Below, piece after piece: positions 7,018-13,453 of a DNA stretch of 13,453 nucleotides. The notes under the pieces were generated by a model. That model made no database searches and had not been told where the DNA came from. It worked only from the letters and a program-made list of their open reading frames with translations. The stretch lies in assembly GCA_016763115.1 (NCBI GenBank), contig JAESUL010000333.1, positions 1-13,453 on the forward strand. Direction: 5' to 3'. Source of the DNA: Phycisphaerales bacterium. Lineage in GTDB: Bacteria > Planctomycetota > Phycisphaerae > Phycisphaerales > UBA1924. The translations under genes were made by a program, and so were the position numbers. Positions within the stretch are counted from its first letter, which is position 1. The number at the start of each line of letters is the position of its first letter.

Positions 7018-8559
7018 GTGGCCAACAAGCACTTTGATCTCGTCGTAATTGGTGGTGGACCCGGTGGATATGTCGGAGCGATCCGCGCTGCCCAGATCGG
7101 GTACAAAGTGGCCATTGTCGAGCGGGCCAAGATGGGCGGGGTTTGCCTCAACTGGGGGTGCATCCCATCGAAGGCCTTGATCTCCAACGCCGAGCTGATG
7201 GAAAAACTCGCTGAGCAAGAAGAATGGGGCATCTCCACGGGTGAGGTTAAGTTCGACTGGAACAAGGTCATCGGACGATCACGCGATGTCGCGTCCAAGC
7301 TCAACAAAGGCGTTGAGTACCTGATGAAAAAGAACAAGATCGAGTTCATCAACGGGCACGCCAAAATCACGAAGGCCGGGCCCAAGTGCGCCATCGAGAT
7401 CCGCGAGTGCGATCTCAACGAAGAGTTCACGCCCTCGCCCGTCAAGGTCAACAAGGTCCGCGAGACCATCACTTGTGATCGGATCATGGTCGCGACCGGC
7501 GCGGTCGCACGCGATCTGCCGTTCGCCAAGTTTGATGGCGACAAGGTCTGGGGCGCACGCGAAGCGATGAACAGCAAAGAAAATCCTGAGCACCTCATCA
7601 TCGTCGGCGCAGGCGCGATCGGGATGGAGTTCGGGTATATCTACAAGAACTTTGGTTCCAAGGTGACGATCATCGAGATGCTCGATCGGTTGGTCCCCGT
7701 CGAGGACGAGCAGGTCGGCAAAGAGATGACCAAGATCTACAAAAAACACGGGTACAACATCCGCGTCAAGACCGGCGTGATGGATGTGGATACCAAGGGC
7801 AAGGGCGTCAAGGTCACCGTCGCACCGATGGGTAAGGACGGCAAGCCCGACGCTTCGAAGAAAGAAGTCATCGAAGGCGACAAGGTCTTGTTGGCGATCG
7901 GGGTCGGCGGGCGCTATGACGGATTGTTCGATGATTCACTCGGGCTGGAAACCGTGCGTGGGCATATCAAGACAGACTATGTGCCGTTGAGTTCGGATAC
8001 GCCCAGCGACCCCAAGCCTCTGGATTACGCGACGAACCTACAAGGCGTTTACGCGATCGGTGATGTGATTGGTCCGCCTTGGTTGGCTCATGTTGCCGGC
8101 GAGGAAGCCGTGCTTTGCGTTGAACGCTTCGCGTGGAAAGACGGCAAGCTGGACCACGAACCGATCCCGATGGACTACACCGTCATCCCCGGATGCACCT
8201 ACTGCCATCCGCAGGTCGGCAGCGTGGGATACACCGAGCAGGCGCTCAAGGCCCAAGGGCTCAAGAAGGGCGTGGACTACGAGATCGGCGTGTTCAACAA
8301 CAGTGCGCTCGGCAAGGCCATCGCAACTCGGCACACCGACGGGTTTGTCAAGATCATCCGCGGTCTCCCGCGCGGCGAGATCCTCGGCACGCACATCCTT
8401 GGTGATTGTGCAACCGAGCTGATCGCTGAAATGTCACTCGCACGCAGACTCGAAGCGACCACCGAAGAGATTATTGCTACGGTGCATGCGCATCCGACGA
8501 TGCACGAAGCCATCCATGAAGCCGCCTTGGCTTCTGAGGGACGGGTCATCAACTCGTAA
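7018..8559 (+). CDS. lpdA: Dihydrolipoyl dehydrogenase (E3)
   Basis: The 513-residue flavoenzyme re-oxidises dihydrolipoamide of 2-oxoacid dehydrogenase or glycine cleavage complexes, passing electrons via FAD to NAD+. It has the N-terminal FAD motif VVIGGGPGGYVGAIRAA (from residue 9), the redox-active disulfide GGVCLNWGCIPSKAL (Cys-43, Cys-48), the NAD-binding GAGAIGMEFG (197-206), the second FAD motif GVYAIGDV (343-350) and the catalytic HAHPTMHE with His-492 and Glu-497. It is about 40 residues longer than usual; the extra length seems to sit around 121-150 and 323-338. It starts at GTG 7018, 8 bases after GAGAGG. No E1 or E2 gene is adjacent, so it may serve several complexes. The leader carries the two hairpins described above. 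No strong terminator follows. Confidence 0.96.
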   Translation: MANKHFDLVVIGGGPGGYVGAIRAAQIGYKVAIVERAKMGGVCLNWGCIPSKALISNAELMEKLAEQEEWGISTGEVKFDWNKVIGRSRDVASKLNKGVEYLMKKNKIEFINGHAKITKAGPKCAIEIRECDLNEEFTPSPVKVNKVRETITCDRIMVATGAVARDLPFAKFDGDKVWGAREAMNSKENPEHLIIVGAGAIGMEFGYIYKNFGSKVTIIEMLDRLVPVEDEQVGKEMTKIYKKHGYNIRVKTGVMDVDTKGKGVKVTVAPMGKDGKPDASKKEVIEGDKVLLAIGVGGRYDGLFDDSLGLETVRGHIKTDYVPLSSDTPSDPKPLDYATNLQGVYAIGDVIGPPWLAHVAGEEAVLCVERFAWKDGKLDHEPIPMDYTVIPGCTYCHPQVGSVGYTEQALKAQGLKKGVDYEIGVFNNSALGKAIATRHTDGFVKIIRGLPRGEILGTHILGDCATELIAEMSLARRLEATTEEIIATVHAHPTMHEAIHEAALASEGRVINS

Positions 8560-8704
8560 GTGGCCTTTGATTGATGAGCCTAGTGATTGATGCCACCATG
8601 GCTGTTCCCGCAAGCCGTTGGGCAAAAACACTTATCCATCTTGTAAATAGAACTCTCATCCTTGCCTGCTTAGCAAGGGGGTGACCACCTTGTACAAAAC
8701 CGGG

Positions 8705-8734
8705 CCGAGGCCTCGGATCTTGATTTCTTTTCGG
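8705..8734 (+). terminator. Weak terminator candidate after lpd
   Basis: A perfect 12-base palindrome CCGAGGCCTCGG (8705-8716) is followed by the T-rich ATCTTGATTTCTTTT. The stem is short once a loop is allowed (CCGA/TCGG around GGCC), and the T-run is interrupted, so termination here is only possible. The remaining 8560-8749 holds a 9-base direct repeat TGATTGATG (8568-8576, 8584-8592) and a 6-bp hairpin (8660-8678), and no gene. Confidence 0.3.
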
Positions 8735-8749
8735 ACCATGAGTTTGGGC

Positions 8750-8779
8750 TTGTGGTGCACTCCTGTTTTCGTGTATAGT
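8750..8779 (+). promoter_or_regulatory. Candidate promoter of the dockerin-bearing gene at 8848
   Basis: TTGTGG (8750-8755) and TATAGT (8774-8779) are separated by 18 bases and lie 68 bases before the start codon. The -10 box is preceded by TTTTCGTG, much like the TTTTCCGTG before the candidate -10 box of the gene at 12229. Confidence 0.5.
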
Positions 8780-8847
8780 GCGCCTGCCTGTGGTTCTCGC
8801 CTTTGATTTGAGGGCATTGTCTGGGTATACAAACGAGGAGAGAAGAG

Positions 8848-9849
8848 ATGAACATGAAAAAATTAATCGGTGCCCTTGTGGCCACCGCCGCCATGACGGC
8901 GAGCGCCTTTGGGCAAGAAATCACCGTCCAGAACGACACCCTTGTCGATGGCGGAACGGTCTCGATCTGTCCGTGCTTTGCTGCGGGCGAGGAGGCTGCG
9001 GTCTGGTTGACCAGCCCGTGCGATGGCAACATCGTTGCGTTCCAGATTTTCTGGAAATCCCAGCTCGGCGGCGCAGCACAAACACTCGAGGAGTCTATCA
9101 AGGTCTACGAAGGCGGGGTCTTCCCAAATCCGGGGGCACTCAAGGACGAACTCTTTGCTCCGCTGTTAACCGATGGCGGGCTCAACGAGTTCCGTTTTCG
9201 CGATGACAACCAGACCATCCCGATCAGTATCCCGGTGAGCGCGGGCGAAGAGTTTGTGCTCTCGCTCAAGTTTGGCGTTGCAAACGCAGGCCAAATCTTC
9301 CAAGCAAGTATCGCGGACGATGCCAATGGGTGCCAAGGTGGGAAAAACGCGGTCAAGGTCGACGGCATCACATGGACGAACGCCTGTGCCCTCGGTGTTG
9401 GTGGCGACTGGGTCATCCGGGCGGTCATCGATTGCACCGGCGACCCGTTCGGATCGGCGTGCATGCCCGACGGGTCTTGTGTTGATGGCATGACCGAAGA
9501 TGACGCCATCAACCTCGGCGCGGTCTGGGGCGGGCTGGGTTCGGATTGCGCGACAACCATCTGTGATGGCGCGTGCTTTATCGCAGCAACCGAGCAGTGC
9601 CTGCAGTTCACCAAAGCGACATGCGACGCGGTCGGCGGGACATGGGCCGGGCCGGGCACGGTGGATTGTGATATGCCCTGTGCCGCAGACATCACCGGCG
9701 AAGGGAACCTCAATCTCCAAGATGTCTTCGCATTCCTTGCCCTCTTCAACTCGCAAGACCCTTTGGCAGACATTGCCGAACCGTTCGGCACCTTCAACCT
9801 CCAGGATGTCTTTGCCTATCTCGGGCTCTTCAACATGGGATGCCCGTAA
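8848..9849 (+). CDS. Secreted Cys-rich protein with C-terminal GC-type dockerin-like module
   Basis: This is a 333-residue exported protein of unknown function. Residues 1-23 are a signal peptide (MNMKK, hydrophobic core, ASAFGQ). Residues about 24-196 look like a beta-rich domain. Two Cys-rich repeats of about 38 residues follow: 202-239 (ACMPDGSCVDG...C..C) and 240-278 (GACFIAATEQC...GGTWAGPGTVDC). The last 56 residues (278-333) run from CAADITGEGNLNLQDVFAFL to a second NLQDVFAYLGLFN and GCP, the layout of the GC-type dockerin-like domain of planctomycetes, a presumed surface-anchoring or assembly module. ATG 8848 follows AGGAG by 7 bases and is better placed than the ATG two codons later. 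It has a candidate promoter at 8750-8779 and a terminator right after it, so it is probably a single-gene transcript. Confidence 0.85.
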   Translation: MNMKKLIGALVATAAMTASAFGQEITVQNDTLVDGGTVSICPCFAAGEEAAVWLTSPCDGNIVAFQIFWKSQLGGAAQTLEESIKVYEGGVFPNPGALKDELFAPLLTDGGLNEFRFRDDNQTIPISIPVSAGEEFVLSLKFGVANAGQIFQASIADDANGCQGGKNAVKVDGITWTNACALGVGGDWVIRAVIDCTGDPFGSACMPDGSCVDGMTEDDAINLGAVWGGLGSDCATTICDGACFIAATEQCLQFTKATCDAVGGTWAGPGTVDCDMPCAADITGEGNLNLQDVFAFLALFNSQDPLADIAEPFGTFNLQDVFAYLGLFNMGCP

Positions 9850-9877
9850 TCCTCGTCCTGCTTATTCCTAAACAAAC

Positions 9878-9897
9878 GCCCCCTGTGGGGCTTTTTT
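9878..9897 (+). terminator. Rho-independent terminator after the gene at 8848
   Basis: GCCCC (9878-9882) and GGGGC (9887-9891) form a stem with a CTGT loop, followed by six T (9892-9897), 28 bases after the TAA stop. Confidence 0.9.
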
Positions 9898-9955
9898 GTG
9901 ATTTCTGATTCGCTCTCAGGCACACCAGACCAACTCACCAGTGAGGCTCTCAACA

Positions 9956-11005
9956 ATGCGATATGTTCCCCTGATTCTTCTCTCCGCGTGCTGCATGCAA
10001 GCGCTCGGGCAAGATGTGTTGCTGATCCCGGATTCACAGAGTGATCGGGTCTGGGTGTTTTCGGCTGCGGACGGATCATTGATCAACAACAGCTTCATCG
10101 CCGATCCCGGTTCGGCCGGCGGTGTTGATGTCTTCGATCGCCCAATGGAAGTGCTGCTCTCGGCGAACTCAACGCTCCTGGTCAGTGACCAGTTTGCAAA
10201 TGTCGTCTCTGAGTTCGCAAGCGACGGCACATTCATCGGAATCTTCTCGCTCGGAGGAGTCGAAGACACCAACATCATGAACAACATCCGTGGCGGGCAT
10301 GTGCTCACCCAAGGCCCCGGCGCGGGCGATGTGCTCGTCACCAACTCAGGGGCATTCAATGACCTCGTAGTCTCTCAGAAAAATGTAAAACGACTGAGTC
10401 CCGTCGATGGCTCTGAGAAGGTTGACTTTGCATTCAACCGATACGGCGGAATCCGCGGGCCGTTTGATGTGATCGAGTACAACGGCGAGGTGCTCGTCGC
10501 CGACGAGGGACAAGACAAGATCGTTCGCTACACCCTCGATGGCAAGTTCAACGAACGGTTCACCAGTTCGTTCGAGGTTCCCCAGCTTGATTTCCCGCAG
10601 CAGATGGCCATCGCAACCAATGGAAACCTCTTGGTGTGTGCGTTTTCGACCGGGTTCATTCTTGAGTTTGACCCCGCCGGCGCGCTGGTCGGGCAGTACG
10701 ACCCGGGCACACTCGAACTCTACCGAGGGATTGTCGAACTCGACAACGGGAACCTGCTCGTCACAACCACGACGGGCGTGTTCGAGGTCACCCGCACCGG
10801 GCTGGTTGTTGAAACTGAAGCAGCTGGCAGCGGCTTCCGATACATCACGAGGTTCACCCCGCCCGCCGGCGTTGCGATGCGGATCACTGCCGATCCGGAC
10901 GCACCCAAGATTGAACACCCCGCGCCCGACCCAAGGGCAAGGGATGAAATCATGGCCGACGAACTCGGGCTTGTGCAATCAATAACAAAGGGAGCCAAAC
11001 AATGA
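9956..11005 (+). CDS. Exported NHL/SMP-30-like beta-propeller protein
   Basis: This 349-residue protein has repeated strands of propeller type: VLLIPDSQSDRVWVFSAADG (21-40), TLLVSDQFANVVSEFASDGTF (73-93), EVLVADEGQDKIVRYTLDGKF (178-198), NLLVCAFSTGFILEFDPAG (224-242) and NLLVTTTTGVFEVT (266-279). The DxxxDxVxxFxxDG pattern is that of NHL-type propellers. Residues 1-19 (MRYVPLILLSACC...ALGQ) are an export signal. LSAC at 9-12 looks like a lipobox but would be very early unless translation begins at the GTG at 9941; ATG 9956 is chosen because GTGAGG lies 9 bases before it. It has neither a dockerin nor a PEP-CTERM tail. The stop overlaps the next start (ATGA), so it should be made together with the dockerin-bearing protein that follows. 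Ligand and activity are unknown. Confidence 0.78.
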   Translation: MRYVPLILLSACCMQALGQDVLLIPDSQSDRVWVFSAADGSLINNSFIADPGSAGGVDVFDRPMEVLLSANSTLLVSDQFANVVSEFASDGTFIGIFSLGGVEDTNIMNNIRGGHVLTQGPGAGDVLVTNSGAFNDLVVSQKNVKRLSPVDGSEKVDFAFNRYGGIRGPFDVIEYNGEVLVADEGQDKIVRYTLDGKFNERFTSSFEVPQLDFPQQMAIATNGNLLVCAFSTGFILEFDPAGALVGQYDPGTLELYRGIVELDNGNLLVTTTTGVFEVTRTGLVVETEAAGSGFRYITRFTPPAGVAMRITADPDAPKIEHPAPDPRARDEIMADELGLVQSITKGAKQ

Positions 11006-12012
11006 AAACGGTATCCACAATCATCGTCCTTGCTTGTTCCACTGCCCTGGGCGGCACGCCTCAGCGGGCGTACATCATCGAGGGGTCGGCATTCTTTGGA
11101 GCGCCCGGGATCGAGTTGGCAACCATCGGCGTTGTTGATCTTGCCGATCCGTCGCAGGTGAGTGTGATTTCCCAGGGCGCTGTGGATCTGCGGTTTGGCG
11201 GGGCCGACATCCGCCCGGGCACCGGCGAGTTTGTCGGGTTCGAGAACACCACCAACTCGATGCGCGTCTTTGATCTGGTCAACAACGGGAACACGCTGAT
11301 CGATTCCACAGGGTACATGGATTCAGGCGTTGCGGGTATGGCGTATTCCAATGATGGGTCCATCGCGTACATCACCACCACGGTCGGCGCGTTTGTTCGC
11401 GTCTTGCAGGTTGACGCTGCGACCGCGATGCCGATGAGTGTTCATAATATTTTGACGGATGCGGTTTCGTCGCTCGCGGTAGTTCCCAAGGGACACCCAA
11501 CGCTCACGCCGGGCGATCTATACGGGCTCGCGTTGACCGGATTCGGCGGGCTTCGACTTGTCCAGTTCGACCTGGACACCAACACCGTCGCCTCCACCCA
11601 ACCGGTCTTCGGCATCGGGTTCCAGGCACAGTTCGAGACCGGGCTGGACTTTGCCCCTGACGGGACCTTGTACGCTGCAATTCAAGGGTTTGATGAAGTT
11701 TCACCCGATGTGTTCGTCGAGATTTCAAGCCACCTCTTCACGATCAACACCGCATCGGGTACAGCAACCGACCTTGGCGTGATCGAGGGGGACCAAACAT
11801 GGGATTCGGTGACGCTCGTCATCGACGATGCGCCTGTCGGGTGCGCTGCCGACATCACCGGTGAGGGGAATCTCAATCTGCAAGATGTGTTCGCGTTCCT
11901 TGCCCTGTTTAATGCTGCCGATCCGGCGGCTGATCTGGCGGCCCCTTTCGGCACCTTCAACCTCCAAGATGTCTTCGCCTACCTCGCCCTGTTCAATGCA
12001 GGATGTCCATGA
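11002..12012 (+). CDS. Secreted protein with beta-propeller-like region and GC-type dockerin-like module
   Basis: This is a 336-residue exported protein of unknown function. A signal peptide (MKTVSTIIVLACSTALGG) precedes a beta-rich region (about 20-278) with propeller-like strands such as AYIIEGS, GVAGMAYSNDGSIAYIT and GLDFAPDGTLYAAIQGF. The last 56 residues (281-336) are the dockerin-like module, CAADITGEGNLNLQDVFAFLALFN through FNLQDVFAYLALFNAGCP. Its ATG overlaps the TGA of the propeller gene by four bases, with AAGGGAG about 8 bases upstream, so both are translated from one message. Its dockerin DNA contains a 79-base block identical to the gene at 12229. No clear terminator follows; the T-run at 12111-12116 lacks a good stem. 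Confidence 0.82.
   Translation: MKTVSTIIVLACSTALGGTPQRAYIIEGSAFFGAPGIELATIGVVDLADPSQVSVISQGAVDLRFGGADIRPGTGEFVGFENTTNSMRVFDLVNNGNTLIDSTGYMDSGVAGMAYSNDGSIAYITTTVGAFVRVLQVDAATAMPMSVHNILTDAVSSLAVVPKGHPTLTPGDLYGLALTGFGGLRLVQFDLDTNTVASTQPVFGIGFQAQFETGLDFAPDGTLYAAIQGFDEVSPDVFVEISSHLFTINTASGTATDLGVIEGDQTWDSVTLVIDDAPVGCAADITGEGNLNLQDVFAFLALFNAADPAADLAAPFGTFNLQDVFAYLALFNAGCP
11875..11953. repeat. 79-bp identical dockerin-coding block, copy 1
   Basis: Every base equals 13375-13453, exactly 1500 bases further on and in the same reading frame. It encodes NLQDVFAFLALFNAADPAAD and the start of the second half-repeat. Confidence 0.97.
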
Positions 12013-12127
12013 TTCGGCAACCTCCACCAGCGGTCTTAGACGCTTAAAACAACCCTTTGTTCGTGCTATCAAACACCAAGCCTCAAGGTGCTAATAAAGT
12101 TGGCATCGGGGTTTTTCTTTATATTTC

Positions 12128-12156
12128 TTCGCAAATCAGTCTTTTCCGTGTAGAAT
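12128..12156 (+). promoter_or_regulatory. Candidate promoter of the gene at 12229
   Basis: TTCGCA (12128-12133) and TAGAAT (12151-12156) are 17 bases apart. The -10 box is preceded by TTTTCCGTG, similar to the candidate promoter before the gene at 8848. The roughly 66-base leader that follows can form a nested hairpin: GCGG (12178-12181) with CCGC (12187-12190), inside CCTC (12174-12177) with GAGG (12198-12201). Confidence 0.5.
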
Positions 12157-12228
12157 TCTAACAACTCTGATCTCCTCGCGGGCAAGCCGCAAGGTTAGAG
12201 GCCTTCATCTTGCTCAAGGAGAAAACGA

Positions 12229-13453
12229 ATGCGCACAGGATCACTGCTTCTTTTCACAACCCCCGCTCTTCTGTTGAGTTCGCTCTGTCTCGGCGGCCCG
12301 GTCATTAATATACCGCCGAGCACATTACCGAACGAGGCGTTCTTCGCTGCCAATCCGGGTGCCACGGTGAATGTTCTTTCAGGCGAAACTATTTTTCCGG
12401 GCGAGGTTGCCGATCCATTTGGATTCAACGGAGCAACAGTCAATATTGAAACCGGAGCCAGCTCTGGGTTCTTTACCGTTGACCACTTTGTCGAGGATGT
12501 CACCTACAACATCAGCGGCGGTAAACTCCTTCGGTGCCGACTTACCGGATCTGTCGGCAGCACCACACTCAATGTCAACTCGGGCACCGCCGAACGCGGG
12601 CTCTGGTTGCTCGGCAACACCACCTGCGTGCAATCCGGCGGGCTCGTTGGACTCACCGCTGGTGGACAGCCCGCAATCCGCGTTGAGGATACCGCTTCAT
12701 TCTCTATCTCGGCGGGCACCATTGATAACTTTGTGCTCGTCATTGACAGTGCGTCGTTCTCGATGAGCGGTGGTACCCTCGAAAAAGCCCTTATGATTGA
12801 GGATGATGCATCGGCGGTGATCTCGGGCGGGTCAACCGGTCAAGATGGACGCCTACGGGATATCGGCTCGACCCTGACCGTCACCGGCGGGACCATCGGC
12901 ACCGCCTTTGTTGTTGAGAAGGGTGTCGTGAATATGTCCGCCGGCTCCTTTGGAGACAACTCCGGAATAATCAATGGCGCGGGCGTTGATCCGATATTCA
13001 ACATGACCGGCGGAGCACTTGGGTCTGACTTCCGTGCGTTTGATGGCACCATTAATATCTCTGGCGGGCTTGTTGGTGACGGGTTCAGGCTCGGTACACC
13101 AACCGGGGACGGGAGCGGCGTCACCCTCAATCTCACGGTCAAATCCGCGACACTCGCCGGCGTGCCGCTCATGCTCACCAGCACCCCAACAGTCATCTTT
13201 GACCGTGGCGGCGTGTTCCTCTCGTGCGTAATGCTCGATGACTCTGTTGTCGGTCTCATACTCAACGAGGTGAGTGTCTTTGGCGAGGACCGGATCCGCG
13301 CTGCCGCCACCCTGACCATCGCGCTCGCAGAACCCTGTGCAGCCGACCTCGCTGCACCGTTTGATGGGGTGCTGAATCTGCAAGATGTGTTCGCGTTCCT
13401 TGCCCTGTTTAATGCTGCCGATCCGGCGGCTGATCTGGCGGCCCCTTTCGGCA
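12229..13453 (+). CDS. Partial secreted beta-solenoid-like protein with dockerin-like module
   Basis: The frame is open from the ATG at 12229 to the window end (408 complete codons) and continues beyond it. AAGGAG sits 7 bases before the ATG. Residues 1-22 are a signal peptide. Residues about 90-285 contain some ten degenerate repeats centred on (N/S)x(S/T)(G/A)G, for example NISGGKL at 95, SISAGTI at 159, SMSGGTL at 178, TVTGGTI at 217, NMTGGAL at 258 and NISGGLV at 276, spaced 17-25 residues. This suggests a parallel beta-helix. From Cys-370 comes the dockerin-like module, whose first half reads CAADLAAPFDGVLNLQDVFAF in place of the CAADITGEGNLNLQDVFAF of the two neighbours. The second half is cut off. 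It has a candidate promoter of its own. Function unknown. Confidence 0.83.
   Translation, partial: MRTGSLLLFTTPALLLSSLCLGGPVINIPPSTLPNEAFFAANPGATVNVLSGETIFPGEVADPFGFNGATVNIETGASSGFFTVDHFVEDVTYNISGGKLLRCRLTGSVGSTTLNVNSGTAERGLWLLGNTTCVQSGGLVGLTAGGQPAIRVEDTASFSISAGTIDNFVLVIDSASFSMSGGTLEKALMIEDDASAVISGGSTGQDGRLRDIGSTLTVTGGTIGTAFVVEKGVVNMSAGSFGDNSGIINGAGVDPIFNMTGGALGSDFRAFDGTINISGGLVGDGFRLGTPTGDGSGVTLNLTVKSATLAGVPLMLTSTPTVIFDRGGVFLSCVMLDDSVVGLILNEVSVFGEDRIRAAATLTIALAEPCAADLAAPFDGVLNLQDVFAFLALFNAADPAADLAAPFG
13375..13453. repeat. 79-bp identical dockerin-coding block, copy 2
   Basis: This block is identical to 11875-11953 and ends only because the window ends, so the identity may be longer. The base before it (13374, G) differs from its counterpart (11874, C). 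Confidence 0.97.

Noticed and set aside
8568..8592. Direct repeat TGATTGATG twice
   Set aside because: Only two 9-base copies with no further units; it is too short to indicate an array, an attachment site or an operator.
12041..12120. Terminator after the gene at 11002
   Set aside because: The T-run near 12111 is not preceded by a GC-rich stem; the only inverted repeats nearby are 4-5 bp.
8848..13453. Cellulosome gene cluster
   Set aside because: The dockerin-like modules lack the canonical cellulosomal sequence, and no cohesin or glycoside hydrolase is present.

Overview
The window looks like chromosomal DNA of a planctomycete, most likely of the Phycisphaerales type (inference). The evidence is a set of secreted proteins ending in a paired LQDVFA(F/Y)L-LFN module bounded by Cys and a terminal GCP (the 'GC-type dockerin' layout), a PEP-CTERM-like protein with a PxP-hydrophobic-RRRR tail, and a two-repeat ABC-2 permease. 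Most genes are GC-rich (about 68% in one sampled line of the permease gene).

Layout: 1-944 holds two tandem minus-strand copies of a small secreted PEP-CTERM-like protein, the first cut by the window edge. Their first 96 bases are identical although the DNA further upstream has diverged. A divergent intergenic region follows, with an 11-bp inverted repeat. Then come a plus-strand ABC-2 permease and, overlapping it by one base, an AT-richer PD-(D/E)XK nuclease-like gene. The nuclease gene meets rpoN (sigma-54) head-on and both share one CTAG stop. Upstream of rpoN on the minus strand is recR. A 340-base divergent region separates recR from lpd (dihydrolipoyl dehydrogenase). It contains an 18-bp terminator-like hairpin with alternative pairing partners, a candidate regulatory RNA.

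From 8848 to the end is a cluster of exported proteins: a Cys-rich dockerin-bearing protein with its own terminator, a beta-propeller protein translationally coupled to a second dockerin-bearing protein, and a third dockerin-bearing protein with a beta-solenoid-like repeat domain that runs off the window. The last two dockerin modules share a 79-base stretch of identical DNA, which suggests module shuffling or gene conversion.

rpoN, recR and lpd are housekeeping genes. The flanks are surface or export functions plus one probable acquired nuclease. The points most worth a second look are the lpd leader structure, the coupled nuclease, and the two cases of short, perfectly conserved DNA blocks between paralogues.
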